Shown here in pieces: positions 39,156 to 49,388 of a stretch of DNA of 64,000 nucleotides. The stretch spans positions 186,001 to 250,000 of the forward strand of contig JADJTE010000006.1 of assembly GCA_016711295.1 (NCBI GenBank), read 5' to 3'. How positions within the stretch are numbered: the first letter of the stretch is position 1; each line of letters opens with the position of its first letter. Source of the stretch: Sphingobacteriales bacterium (GTDB lineage: Bacteria > Bacteroidota > Bacteroidia > Chitinophagales > UBA2359). The notes below the pieces were generated by a model. That model worked only from the letters and a program-made list of their open reading frames with translations, searched no databases and was not told where the DNA came from. The position numbers and the translations under genes were made by a program.

Positions 39156-41827
39156 CTATTGTGGCACAAAGTCTTGTATCGCCATAGTATGGGCATTGTC
39201 GGAGGCAGACAGCCAAAATTGCAAGGTGTCGTATTGCCCAAGTGCCCATTTAGCTATTTGATTGTCGTAGAAATGGCTACCAGGGTTGCCCGACTGCCCG
39301 CCCGGATAAATGCCGTATGCTTCTATCGGTTTATCTACTGAAACTATCATACGCCAAGAAGGCCATGGTGTTGGCTGGTAGCATTTACGATACCGCTGTT
39401 ACCGCCTGTTTGTATATTATCTACGCTTAGGGCAGGGATGCGCAACCAATGGCGCACTTCGGTGTCTTTGTAGTTTGCCCATGTAAGCGGCTTGTGATGA
39501 GTAGACCGCCATTGGGCTAATTGCTGTACGGTTTCTTTGAAAGCTATTTGCACCAAATCCGAGGCAGTTTCGACCTTATTTTTGGTAGAATCGATGTCCA
39601 TCAATTTATGTTCGGGTTGGGCTGATAGGAGTTGTACGGTGACAAAATACTTGGGCATCGGCAGCGGTATATTCGGATATTGACGCACTTCGTCCCAGAT
39701 ATGGTAGTATAGGCGTTTCCAAAATACCTCATAAATGGCAGGGGAGATAGAATCGGTTTCGTTGAGGTAGTTCCATTTAGACAATAATTGGTAGCATCTA
39801 AATTCAGTGCTATCGTTAATTTCTTCTTCGCTGATATAACTGAGCATCAAGGGCAGCGTTTCGGCAGCCATCAGGTTGTAATTATCGTTTTGCAGGCGCA
39901 TCATATCTTCGGGTTTGATGCGTTCTTTTTGGGTCAATTGTTGGTTGATTCGGCGATTTCTGAAATACTCAAAATTGCCGTTATAGTAGTAAAAATAATT
40001 TTCGTCGGTGGGGTGCTGGTTGGCAGAGCTGACAAATCCGCGCGGCGGGTTATATACGTGTGGGCTGTGGCGTTTGGGAATAAAACTTTGCCAAGCATGT
40101 TCGGGGTTAGCCCCATCTAATAGGAATTTGCCTTGTTCGCGCCATTTATTGACAAAACGCCCTTGCTGCCACAAGGCGGCATTGCCCTTGATATCGGCAA
40201 AGGCAAAATTTTGGGCAGGGCAATCAAAATAGCGTATTGCGTTCAGATAATCTCCGTAGCCCTTGGCTCGGTTCATTCGATAGGTCGTCACCAATTCGTT
40301 GGAGGGGTCGTGTGCTATCCAACGCATTGCCATATCGTATTGTTGGGTCGTGTCCGATTCATACACTACTGGTCCGTAATGAGTATACGTAACGGTATCG
40401 TAATATTCGGCTCGATGCCTTATTTTGATAGCTTCTACACGCTTGGTGGCATTGCGCCATTCGCCGTTATAGAAATATTGGCTGTGGGTGCGATTTTTAA
40501 AAGTTATTTTATACCAATCCAACACGTCGCGTTGGGCATTGGTCATACCCCAAGCTATGGAGTCGTTAAATCCGATAGTCACGCCTGGGCTGCCCGGCAG
40601 CGATACGCCATATACGTTGAGGTCGGGTGTATGCAGTTGTACCTCAAACCAAATTGAGGGTAGTTGAAGTTCTAAGTGGGGGTCGTTGCAGAGTATAGCC
40701 GTGCCGTTATTCGTTTTTTCCGACATTGTAGCCCAATTATTGCTTCCGTTGTCGGGGTGTGGGCGTGTAGGGTCGGTGGGTATCCTAATTAGGTCGGGTG
40801 GTTCGGCAGCAGCTATATTGGGCTGTTGGGTGGTGGGTAGCCGTAGCGCACCAAGTGTATCAATGTCTGCTTGGGGCTTCTTGGGTGGGCGAACTTTGTG
40901 TTTTTTGCGCGTGCTGTCGGCAGGAGGAGGCAAAGCGGTCGTATCTATTGGGGTGCGGTCTAAGTTTGCCATAATTCGGGCAGGCACGGGAGGCACTTCG
41001 TTGGGCACAAAATCGTAGCGAAAGGAGGGCGGCACGATGGGGTCTTGCCCGCGCACAAAATCGGGATAGAGCAGTTTGAAAGTTTCATCGTCAAAAATTT
41101 TATGGGCATTGGTCATTTCGAGGTCAGTATTGTAGCCCGCCAAGGTAGCTGCCATATTTTTGAGCAATAAAGCGCATTTGATAGGTGTCCATGTTTCGGG
41201 TTTGTAATTGAGCAATTTATACTCTAACGGCAATTGTTCGGGGCTTAGTTGATTGATATAGGCATTTACTCCATCAGTATAAGCCATCACGACATCTTTT
41301 ATTTTTTTATCCTTCTGCATTTCGGCTATGGCATTTTCGGCGGCAAACACCATGCCCTTGCGGCGTTGCAAACGGTCGTGCTGCAACATTTTAGCACCCA
41401 AAATTTCGGACAATCTACCCGCAGCGGCGTGGGTAATAAATTCCATCTGCCACAAACGGTGCTGCGCCGTCAGATAGCCTTGCACAAAATATAAATCGTG
41501 GTCATTTTGAGCAAAAATATGCGGCACTAATCGCTCATCGTAGGCAACACGCACAGGCGTATTTAGCTGTTCGGCTACTATTTTTTCGTCTAACTGGGGT
41601 TGAGGTGCTTCGGCATTTTGCCAAGCCCCACCAAATGGGTCGAACAATTTGCCCAAAGGCGGAAAGTTGGCTAATTGCGTGTCAGCAACCCAATTGCCCA
41701 CAATAGGCAGTGCCGCCAAACGGTTGTTAAGCAAATAGACCCACGCAAAAGTAAACCCAAAAATGGCTAAAAAAGATACGTATTTCAAGGCTGATAGCAG
41801 TAAAAAGGATAAACGTGTAGAACCCAA
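39156..41827 (-). CDS. Penicillin acylase family protein (Ntn hydrolase), one frameshift
   Basis: About 890 residues. A hydrophobic N-terminal anchor or signal covers about residues 8-33. The alpha chain region has FVQGYLTAQHRLWQMEF. A Pro/Lys-rich linker covers about 300-355. The autocatalytic nucleophile is the Ser in DNGSNNWAT (Ser362), which would start the beta chain. Then GVSLPGSPGVTIGFNDSIAWG and WHTDGxxx-free C-terminal parts. The frame breaks near 39358, and SWRMIVSVDK continues in the next frame to a PGGQSGNPGS motif typical of the family's end. The start used is TTG at 41827. The family cleaves amides, for example quorum signals or beta-lactams; the substrate is unknown. Confidence 0.9.
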
Positions 41828-42013
41828 AATAGGAGATAGTGCGGCATTTATCGGGCGGCAAAACTTATACCTTGCCGAAGTTGTTTAAATATTATCGGTG
41901 TCTTACGCGCCCACATCCGCTAAACGAACAACAAAGAAAAGCAAAAACAATGGTAATTTATGGCAATCGGAACAAAAAAATAGTAGATAGGACATCGCAT
42001 GGGAAAAATGACG

Positions 42014-42021
42014 TAATTTTG
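42014..42021 (+). promoter_or_regulatory. Candidate -7 box before the Rpn/CARF genes
   Basis: TAATTTTG followed by CATCACC, 29 bp before the first remnant ORF. No clear -33 box. Confidence 0.4.
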
Positions 42022-42040
42022 CATCACCACTAAGAGGCAT

Positions 42041-42280
42041 TTGTATAACATGCGCGAAGAAGAAGGACGCGCTAAATTAGATGCTGCCGAAAAACGTGGG
42101 AAAGCAGAGGGCGTAGCAGAAACCGAAGCAAAAGCAGCACAAGAAAAAGAAATGATGATTGTAAATTTTCATAAAATAGGAGTCTCGATAGCGGATATTG
42201 CGGCTGCTACCCAAAAAACCGAAGCAGAAGTACAACAAATCATTGCAGGACATCAGCATAAACCTGAGACCAAAATATGA
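42041..42280 (+). pseudogene. Remnant of a first Rpn gene copy (3' end only)
   Basis: 79 codons. Positions 42050-42160 are almost identical to 42951-43060 in the full Rpn gene: both encode MREEEGRAKLDAAEKRGKAE and then EAKAAQEKEMMI. The endings differ (VNFHKIGVSIADIAAATQKT against LTMYEDGISLAKIAKFTQKT). The N-terminal nuclease domain is missing. The stop overlaps the start of the next gene (ATGA at 42277-42280). It may be the remains of a tandem copy after a deletion. Confidence 0.75.
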
Positions 42281-43159
42281 AATTCGCAGACGTAAAAAAT
42301 GACATTGCTTTTCGCAAGATATTTGGCAACGAAAATCGAACCGAGAGCCTCATCTCTTTCCTCAATGCCGTACTCGGATTCGAGGGCGAAGAGAGAATCA
42401 TGTCCGTTACTATCGTCAATCCCTACCAATTGCCAAAACTGAGGGGCGGAAAAGTAAGTATCTTAGATGTGCGAGCTACCGACCAACGAAAACAACAATT
42501 TATCGTAGAAATGCAAATGGCAGCACAAGACGGGTTCGACAAACGAGTGTTGTACTACCTCACCAAAGGCTATAATAGCCAAATAAGACGCGCCGACCAA
42601 TACCGAAAACTGAACCCTCCTTATTTCGTAGGCATACTCAGCGATTTTAGCCATACCCAAAACCCAAATTATATCAGCCGAAGCCGTATCCAAGACATCG
42701 ATACGGGCGAGGTGACGATAAAAGACGTTGAGTTTAACTTTATAGAATTAGAAAAATTTGATAAGGAATTAGCCGATTTGCAAAATTTGACCGACAAATG
42801 GATTTTTTTCATCAAAAATGCCGAAAACCTAAAACATTATCCCCAGCGATGTAGATGACGAGGGTTTGAGGTCTGCCTACCAAGAAGCAAACCAATACAC
42901 TTGGTCGCAAGCCGAATTAGATGCCTACGATTATATAGACATGCGCGAAGAAGAGGGACGCGCTAAATTAGATGCCGCCGAAAAACGTGGGAAAGCAGAA
43001 GGCGTAGCAGAAACCGAAGCAAAAGCAGCACAAGAAAAAGAAATGATGATTTTGACGATGTACGAAGATGGAATATCACTTGCTAAAATAGCAAAATTCA
43101 CCCAAAAAACCGAAGCAGAAGTACAACAAATCATTGCAGCACATAAACACAAACAATAA
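42277..43159 (+). CDS. Rpn family recombination-promoting nuclease/putative transposase, one frameshift
   Basis: About 294 residues. Family PF12784-like (PD-(D/E)XK nuclease): FADVKNDIAFRKIFGNENRTESLISFLNAVL at the N-terminus, then the active-site stretch SILDVRATDQRKQQFIVEMQM (D-x...E-x-Q) and RVLYYLTKGYNSQI. The frame breaks near 42830-42836 and continues with IIPSDVDDEGLRSAYQEANQYTW and a charged helical tail of the remnant type. Rpn proteins of E. coli promote RecA-independent recombination. The CARF-HEPN gene starts 34 bp downstream. Confidence 0.88.
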
Positions 43160-43193
43160 TTATATTTTTTTATAAAATAAAATAAACCAAATA

Positions 43194-44372
43194 ATGCTCA
43201 TATCAGTTATAGGAACGGGGGGGTATAAACCGACCACTTATCAGTTTGGCGGAAAACAGGCTGAATCAAGCCCATACGTCATAAAAGCGATAAAGGAATT
43301 ATTCAGCCCCGATAAAATTTTTGTCCTAATGACAAAAGAGGCTGAGGAAAAGCATAAATCCGACTTAGAACAAGTATGTGAGTTCGAAATGATACCAATA
43401 CAAACAGGTAAAAATGAACGGGAACTTTGGGATATGTTTCAAGCTGTTGCAGAAAAAGTACCTGAAAATGAAACTTTAATCATTGATGTAACTCACGGAT
43501 TTCGCTCTCAACCAATGCTGTTATTGGCAATAGCGGTTTATCTACAAGTAATGAAAAACGTAAAAATTGCTCATATTTTGTATGGCGCATACGACGCAAA
43601 AGATGATAACGGCGTATCACCCATTTTTGACTTAAAACCTTTTTTAGACTTAATTTCATGGTCTTTTGCAACAGATAACTTCCTGAAAAAAGGAGATGCT
43701 ACCTTATTGTCGGAATTGTTAAGCAACATACATAACCAAGCCTATAAAAGCAAAAATGATTATTCGCCGAAAGGTTTGGACGGTATTGGGAAAACATTAG
43801 CCGAGTTGTCAGAAGCATTTGCCGTAGTAAGACCCCAAGAAGTCTTAGACCTTGCCAGCCAACTGCCCAGAAAGATAGAAAAAGCATATTCAGATATAGA
43901 CAATTTAAGCGAGGCAAAACCTTTTAAATCTTTGCTGGATAAAATAACGGAAAAGTTCGATAAGTTTTCCTTTAACGGATCGTTTTTTTCTGAAGAAGGA
44001 ATGCGTGCACAAGCTAAAATTATAAAATTTTGCCTTGACACCGAACAATATCAACAGGCAGCTACATTATCCAGAGAATTGATTGTAACAAAAACATGTG
44101 CTATCCTTAAATTTGATATGATTGAAAACAGAGGAGAAGCAGAAAAACAGCTAAACGGCGCAGCTATAAACGAAAACCCTTTTCTTCAAATGACCGAACA
44201 AAGCAAAAAATTTGTGTCCATTTGGCGAAATTTAGGCAATATACGTAACGATATTAACCACGCAGGAATGAGAAAAAACCCGATGTCTGCAACAAGTCTT
44301 ATTGAACAAATCGAAAAACTTTGTGGAGAAGTGGTAGAATTGGTAAGTGTGCCTACAACACCGAATTCATGA
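43194..44372 (+). CDS. CARF-HEPN protein, Csx1/TM1812-like CRISPR-associated DxTHG protein (orphan)
   Basis: 392 residues, intact. The N-terminal Rossmann-like CARF domain starts with LISVIGTGGYKPTTY (residues about 1-15) and has the DxTHG motif in LIIDVTHGFRSQP (D98, T100, H101, G102). This motif defines a group of CRISPR-associated proteins that sense cyclic oligoadenylate. The C-terminal helical part ends in a HEPN ribonuclease motif, RNDINH (R351-x4-H356). Such proteins are RNases switched on by cyclic oligoadenylate from Cas10 in type III CRISPR. No cas gene and no CRISPR array is visible in the window. The gene looks AT-richer than its neighbours. It lies between the Rpn gene and a tRNA. 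Confidence 0.88.
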   Translation: MLISVIGTGGYKPTTYQFGGKQAESSPYVIKAIKELFSPDKIFVLMTKEAEEKHKSDLEQVCEFEMIPIQTGKNERELWDMFQAVAEKVPENETLIIDVTHGFRSQPMLLLAIAVYLQVMKNVKIAHILYGAYDAKDDNGVSPIFDLKPFLDLISWSFATDNFLKKGDATLLSELLSNIHNQAYKSKNDYSPKGLDGIGKTLAELSEAFAVVRPQEVLDLASQLPRKIEKAYSDIDNLSEAKPFKSLLDKITEKFDKFSFNGSFFSEEGMRAQAKIIKFCLDTEQYQQAATLSRELIVTKTCAILKFDMIENRGEAEKQLNGAAINENPFLQMTEQSKKFVSIWRNLGNIRNDINHAGMRKNPMSATSLIEQIEKLCGEVVELVSVPTTPNS

Positions 44373-44554
44373 CAAGGCGAGCAAAAGTGCTAAAACAAAC
44401 TTTTGTGCAAATGGAAGTTTTCTTTGTTCGATAACGGGGCAAAGGTTAAATTTTTGGGGCTATGAAGCCTTTGCTGCACAAATGCTTTTCTGAAAATTAC
44501 TGGATGCACCAAGCAATTCCTATTTTATACAAAAATTACATAAATCCCCAAAAC

Positions 44555-44626
44555 GGTCATATAGTTCAAGGGATAGAACGAGAGTTTCCTAAACTTTAAA
44601 TCCAGGTTCGAGTCCTGGTATGACCA
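44555..44626 (+). tRNA. tRNA-Arg (anticodon CCT)
   Basis: Cloverleaf by eye: acceptor GGTCATA paired with TATGACC, D-arm with GTTCAAGGGATAGAAC, anticodon stem AGAGT/ACTTT with loop TTCCTAA (anticodon CCT), T-arm CCAGG-TTCGAGT-CCTGG, and discriminator A. The CCA end is not encoded. It lies between the CARF gene and an aldehyde dehydrogenase. Confidence 0.93.
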
Positions 44627-44648
44627 CTATCCTATTATTTATTTCACC

Positions 44649-46073
44649 ATGTCACCTATCACCGTCGCGTCTCCTACAGTTGAGGTTGTACCACCCTTAG
44701 CTGCAAGCAATGGACATTCTAAACCTCACCCCGAAGTGCTGCCTCGCATCGAGCAGTTGCGCCATTTTTTTGCTACCCACATCACCAAAGATGTCGATTT
44801 TCGGATAGCCCAACTCAAAAAATTGCGCCAAGCCATCGAAAAGCACGAGCGTGCGTTATTAGATGCTGTCAAAGCCGATTTTAACAAACACGAATTTGAG
44901 GCGTATGCTACTGAAATAGCATTGGTACTCAAAGAATTAGATACCGCCATATCTCAGACCGCCCGCTGGGCACAGCCCAAAAAGGTAGGAACTGCTTTGT
45001 TTTTCTTCAAGGCATCGAGCTATATCATCAGCGAACCCTACGGCACAGTCTTAGTTATTGCGCCTTGGAACTATCCTATACAACTGTCGTTGCTACCTAT
45101 TGTGGGCGCAATTGCGGCAGGCAATTGTGTAGCCCTCAAATTGTCGGAATGGGCACCCGCTACTTCGGCGGTAGTAGCCAAACTCATCGCCGAAGCCTTA
45201 GACCCACGCCACGTAGCAGTATTCGAGGGCGAAGTTAGCGTAGCACAAGAATTATTGCACCACAAATTCGATTATATTTTCTTTACAGGCAGTACTGCTG
45301 TCGGCAAGCACGTCTATCAAGCCGCCGCCAAACACCTCACGCCTGTAACCTTAGAATTAGGGGGAAAAAGTCCCTGTATCGTAACGCCCGATGCCGACAT
45401 AGCCCTTAGTGCCAAGCGCATTATGTGGGGCAAATTGGTCAATGCAGGCCAAACGTGCATTGCACCCGACTATATCTTGGCACACAGCAGTATTAAAGAT
45501 GCATTGATAGCCGCCTGCAAAAAGGCTGCTCATGCCATGTATGGCAAAAATGCTGCCCAAAGCCCTTACTATGCCCGCATCATCAGCGACCGTCATTTTA
45601 ATCGCTTGGAAAAGTTGGTGCATAGAAGTGGCGAAATAGCATTTGGAGGCGAGAGCATCGCTGCCGAACGCTATTTGTCACCTACTATACTCGACGGCGT
45701 ACAACCCGACGACCCAATTATGCAAGAAGAAATTTTCGGACCCATTTTGCCCATTCTGACCTACGATAGCCTCGACCAAGCCATTGCTTTTGTCAACGAA
45801 CGCCCCAAACCCTTAGCCCTCTATGCTTTTACGCGCAGCCAACGCACCGCTAACCGCATATTGCGCGAAACATCGTCGGGCGGCGCATGTGTCAATGATA
45901 CCCTCATGCACATTGGCAACGATAATATGCCTTTTGGCGGTGTAGGCGAGAGCGGTATGGGGGCTATCACGGCAAGTATAGCTTCGATTACTTTTCGCAC
46001 CAAAAAAGCGTCATGGATAGGTCGCTACTCATCGACCCACCCGTGCGATATGCCCCTTATCGCATCAGCCTAA
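44649..46073 (+). CDS. Aldehyde dehydrogenase family protein (class 3-like)
   Basis: 474 residues. Oxidises aldehydes with NAD(P). Seen: FGTVLVIAPWNYP-like YGTVLVIAPWNYPIQL, FFTGSTAVGKHVYQAAAKHLTPVTLELGGKSPCIV (with the general-base Glu), the catalytic cysteine in NAGQTCIAPDYIL, and EEIFGPILPIL. The short length, start and hydrophobic end (TFRTKKASWIGRY) resemble the fatty-aldehyde class 3 group. Intact frame; terminator follows. Confidence 0.93.
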   Translation: MSPITVASPTVEVVPPLAASNGHSKPHPEVLPRIEQLRHFFATHITKDVDFRIAQLKKLRQAIEKHERALLDAVKADFNKHEFEAYATEIALVLKELDTAISQTARWAQPKKVGTALFFFKASSYIISEPYGTVLVIAPWNYPIQLSLLPIVGAIAAGNCVALKLSEWAPATSAVVAKLIAEALDPRHVAVFEGEVSVAQELLHHKFDYIFFTGSTAVGKHVYQAAAKHLTPVTLELGGKSPCIVTPDADIALSAKRIMWGKLVNAGQTCIAPDYILAHSSIKDALIAACKKAAHAMYGKNAAQSPYYARIISDRHFNRLEKLVHRSGEIAFGGESIAAERYLSPTILDGVQPDDPIMQEEIFGPILPILTYDSLDQAIAFVNERPKPLALYAFTRSQRTANRILRETSSGGACVNDTLMHIGNDNMPFGGVGESGMGAITASIASITFRTKKASWIGRYSSTHPCDMPLIASA

Positions 46074-46136
46074 GTGTAGCAAAAGCCTTGCTAAAACGAT
46101 TGATGTAGACACAAGACATGAAATAGACAAAACGAG

Positions 46137-46168
46137 AATAGCCCGCGACTTGAATCGCGGGCTATTTT
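46137..46168. terminator. Bidirectional terminator after the aldehyde dehydrogenase
   Basis: Perfect 12-bp stem AATAGCCCGCGA/TCGCGGGCTATT with loop CTTGAA, followed by TT. It lies between the ALDH gene (plus) and the metal permease gene (minus), so it can end both. Confidence 0.85.
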
Positions 46169-46217
46169 ACATAATAAAAAAACATAATAAATAAAATTCA
46201 AATTTGCCTAATCAATT

Positions 46218-47150
46218 TCACAAATCAGCTACCCATCGTTTTTGGCGCAGCACGGGCGCGTACCACGACCATAGCAGCACTAATACAAACAAAATGCCCA
46301 TCGCGCTTGCCATAGCACCCGCAATAGAGCCATCAAGCCACACCGCCAAATAATAGCCACCAGTGGCTGCCAATATGCCAAACAATACCGACAAACAGAG
46401 CATCGCTTTCAAATTGTCGGTCAGAAGATAGGCAGTAGCGGCAGGGGCTATCAAAAACGCAACCACCAATACCGCCCCCACCGACTCGAACGAGACAACC
46501 GTAGTGAGCGATACAGCACCCATCAAAGCATAGTGCCAAAATGCAGTAGAAATACCCAACGTAGCAGCGTATTCTGCATCAAAAGTGGTGATAAATAAGC
46601 CCTTGTAACCCGCCGCTACCAAAGCCGCTATACCTAACAGCAATACTCCTCCCGTCCAAACTGCTCGTGGACCAAGGTTAGTGCCGCCCTCCGTGAGCCA
46701 AATATCTAAGGGCACATAAGCTATTTCGCCATATAAAACACAATCTTGGTCTAAATCTATCTGCCCCGCAAAGGCGGCAATTAGAATTACGCCTATCGCA
46801 AACAAAAGTGTAAAAACTAAACCCGTAGCTGCATCGGACTGCAAACGGGCTTTGCGCGTCAAAAACTCGATGAGCAAGGTGCAAAGCATACCAAACGCCC
46901 CCGCTCCCAAAACCACCGCCCACGACGAACGACTGCCCGACAACCAGTAGGCAATAAAAATACCAGGCAATACGGCATGAGATACCGCATCGCCCAGCAG
47001 CGACAAGCGGCGAAGCAGCAAAAAACAACCCAATATGCCACAGCAAGCCGCCGTGAGCGAACCGGTTAGAATAATCCAAAAAGCGTCCAATGGTTGATGA
47101 GCAAGAGCTAATAAATAATAGTAAGAATGAATGGAAAAAATGGTCAGCAC
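46218..47150 (-). CDS. Metal ABC transporter permease (ZnuB/MntB family)
   Basis: About 310 residues from the GTG at 47150 (an upstream start at 47207 is also open). Around eight membrane segments. Seen: GSLTAACCGILGCFLLLRRLSLLGDAVSHAVLPGI, which is the family signature, and later VVSFESVGAVLVVAFLIAPAATAYLL. Imports zinc or manganese together with an ATPase and a binding protein, neither of which is in the window. GTGCTGA at 47144-47150 would overlap the start of this gene with the stop of lgt. Confidence 0.88.
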   Translation of the reverse strand: MLTIFSIHSYYYLLALAHQPLDAFWIILTGSLTAACCGILGCFLLLRRLSLLGDAVSHAVLPGIFIAYWLSGSRSSWAVVLGAGAFGMLCTLLIEFLTRKARLQSDAATGLVFTLLFAIGVILIAAFAGQIDLDQDCVLYGEIAYVPLDIWLTEGGTNLGPRAVWTGGVLLLGIAALVAAGYKGLFITTFDAEYAATLGISTAFWHYALMGAVSLTTVVSFESVGAVLVVAFLIAPAATAYLLTDNLKAMLCLSVLFGILAATGGYYLAVWLDGSIAGAMASAMGILFVLVLLWSWYAPVLRQKRWVADL

Positions 47151-47943
47151 CGCTTTGTGCCTTGTCCTCGTGCGGTAAATGTCCTTTTTTTTGTGCCGCC
47201 CAAACACAAATAGCCACTCCTACTGCCGCAAGGGGTAGGTTGAGCAGTTGCGTAAATTGGGCATCGGCTTTCCAATATTCGAGTACGAAGCGCAGCGAAA
47301 ATGTGAGGGCAAAAAACAAACCCGTGAGCATGCCCGTAGGTAGTCGGCGGGTGGCATACAGGCACCACAACAGCAACCATACGCCCAACAACATCAAGGC
47401 TTCGTAGAGTTGCGAGGGATGGCGCGGCACAGCATCACCATTAAGGGCAAAGATAAACGCCCAAGGCACGTCGGTCGGTTTGCCCACTATTTCGGAATTA
47501 AACAAATTGCCTATTCTGATGAGCATACCCACCAAAGGCGCACCCAATGCCAAAATATCAAGCAGGCGCATATAGCCAATATGCGGATAGCGACGCAAAA
47601 ATAGCCAACCGCCTATCAAAATGCCTAAGGCTCGCCGTGGCTCGACAAACCTCCGTGCCATACCTTGAGGATTTCGATAGGCGATTGCGAAAAATACGCC
47701 CAATCGTAAAATATGACCTGCCCCATGCGTGCGCCAATCAATCCACTAAAAAAATACGTATTCAGCTAATACAGCAGCATAACCCGTAGCCAAGCCCTCG
47801 CGCCGATAGATGGTAAGTGTTTGTAAGTAACCTAAAAACACACTCAAACCCCACATTAACCCATACCAGCCCAAGGACCAAAGACCAATCCGAAAAACGG
47901 TAGGGCTTGCTTCCCAAACGATATAAGATAGTGCAGTAGGCAT
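47144..47943 (-). CDS. lgt: Prolipoprotein diacylglyceryl transferase, two or three frameshifts
   Basis: About 266 residues from the ATG at 47943. A membrane enzyme that adds diacylglyceryl to the lipobox cysteine of prelipoproteins, so it acts on the lipoproteins in this window. Seen after joining frames: FRIGLWSLGWYGLMWGLSVFLG, the Lgt signature region FYDWAYFSQSPIEILKVWHGGLSSHGG, IGNLFNSEIVGKPTDVPW, and RHPSQLYEALMLL. Frame breaks: an A7 run at 47748-47754, a missing G near 47630-47636, and perhaps an A8 run near 47180. The exact C-terminus is uncertain; a TGA at 47144-47146 gives a normal length. Confidence 0.88.
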
Positions 47944-48005
47944 AGCAAAGGGCAAATTATAGGGCAAAATAGTCAAACGATAATGGATAAGGGCGCAACA
48001 GCAGT

Positions 48006-49274
48006 TTAGGTCATAGCTACCAATTGTTCGCGCTGCGGACCTACTGACAATAATGTGATGGGCACGCCCAAATAAGCGGCTACTGCTTGTAGGTAGATTT
48101 GTAGGTTTTGAGGTAATGCGGCATCAGGAGTAAAAACGTGGTTTGCCCAACCCGCGAAAGTTTCGTAATGTGGACTAACAGGTTGACGGTCTAAATCGAA
48201 GGGCAAAGTCTGGGCTAATTTGCCCTCGTATAGGTAGTGCGTACAAGCACTAATGCGCTCAAATACCGACAATACGTCTATTTTGGTCATAATCAGTTGG
48301 GTTACGCCATTTAGCATAATAGCATAGCGCAGGGCGGGCAGGTCTATCCAGCCGCAGCGTCGCGGTCTGCCTGTGGTTGCGCCAAATTCGCCACCTGCTT
48401 GGCGCAGTTGTTCGCCTGTTTCGTCATTTAATTCGGTAGGGAAGGGTCCGCTACCTACGCGGGTGCAATAGGCTTTGGTAATGCCGTATACCTCGCCGAT
48501 AAGTTGGGGGGCAATACCCAAACCGCTACAAACTCCTGCGGTGACAGTATTAGACGATGTGACGTAGGGATACGTACCAAAATCGATGTCGAGCATCGAG
48601 CCTTGCGCTCCTTCGGCTAAGATGCGTTTGCCTTGTCGCAAGTGATCGTTTAGCCAATACTCGCCATCTACTAATAGCAGACTACGCAAAAACTCGATGC
48701 CTTCGCGCCATTCAGCCTCCATCGCAGGTAGGTCGTGGTGGGCTGCTATATCGTAGCGTTCCAAGATACCAAGATGTTTTTCTTTCAACTTGGCATAGGC
48801 TTGTTCAAAGGTGGGTAGCGTCAGGTCGCCTACGCGCAAACCGTTTCTTCCTATCTTGTCCATATATGTCGGACCAATACCGCGTAGGGTTGAGCCTATT
48901 TTGGCACTACCTTTGGCGGCTTCGGAGGCGGCATCTAATATTTTATGGGTTGGCAAAATGAGGTGTGCCTTGCGCGATATAAACAAGCGTTGGCTAATAT
49001 CGACACCCGTATCAACTACTTTTTGGTACTCCTGCCTAAATGAAGCAGCATCTATCACCACGCCATTGCCAATAAGATTGAGCAGGTGGGGCTGAAAAAC
49101 ACCCGATGGTATATGGTGCAAAACCACTTTATTGCCATTGTAATAAAGTGTATGCCCCGCGTTGGGTCCGCCCTGAAAACGGGCTACTATATCGTATTGG
49201 TGGGCTAAATAATCGACGATTTTGCCTTTGCCTTCGTCGCCCCATTGTAAGCCCAGTAAAACATCTACACGCAT
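48006..49274 (-). CDS. purA: Adenylosuccinate synthetase
   Basis: 422 residues, full length. Joins IMP and aspartate with GTP, the first step from IMP to AMP. Seen: VLLGLQWGDEGKGKIVDYLA (GTP loop), RFQGGPNAGHTLYYNGNKVVLHHIPSG, IGPTYMDKIGRNGLR, and VTAGVCSGLGIAPQLIGEV. It heads the minus-strand group purA-lgt-permease; lgt starts 63 bp after its stop. Intact frame. Confidence 0.97.
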   Translation of the reverse strand: MRVDVLLGLQWGDEGKGKIVDYLAHQYDIVARFQGGPNAGHTLYYNGNKVVLHHIPSGVFQPHLLNLIGNGVVIDAASFRQEYQKVVDTGVDISQRLFISRKAHLILPTHKILDAASEAAKGSAKIGSTLRGIGPTYMDKIGRNGLRVGDLTLPTFEQAYAKLKEKHLGILERYDIAAHHDLPAMEAEWREGIEFLRSLLLVDGEYWLNDHLRQGKRILAEGAQGSMLDIDFGTYPYVTSSNTVTAGVCSGLGIAPQLIGEVYGITKAYCTRVGSGPFPTELNDETGEQLRQAGGEFGATTGRPRRCGWIDLPALRYAIMLNGVTQLIMTKIDVLSVFERISACTHYLYEGKLAQTLPFDLDRQPVSPHYETFAGWANHVFTPDAALPQNLQIYLQAVAAYLGVPITLLSVGPQREQLVAMT

Positions 49275-49388
49275 CGAAAAGTCAGAGTCGAAAAAAAATT
49301 GGATATGATTTGAACAGTGTTTTAACTGCTATATTAGAATAGAAATAACAAACATGCGTCTTTCGGCATGGCTAATCGGGAGTTTTCT

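Noticed and set aside
44373..44554. Genomic-island attachment site at the tRNA-Arg gene
   Set aside because: The accessory genes lie on the 5' side of the tRNA, no integrase is present, and no copy of the tRNA 3' end was seen elsewhere in the window.
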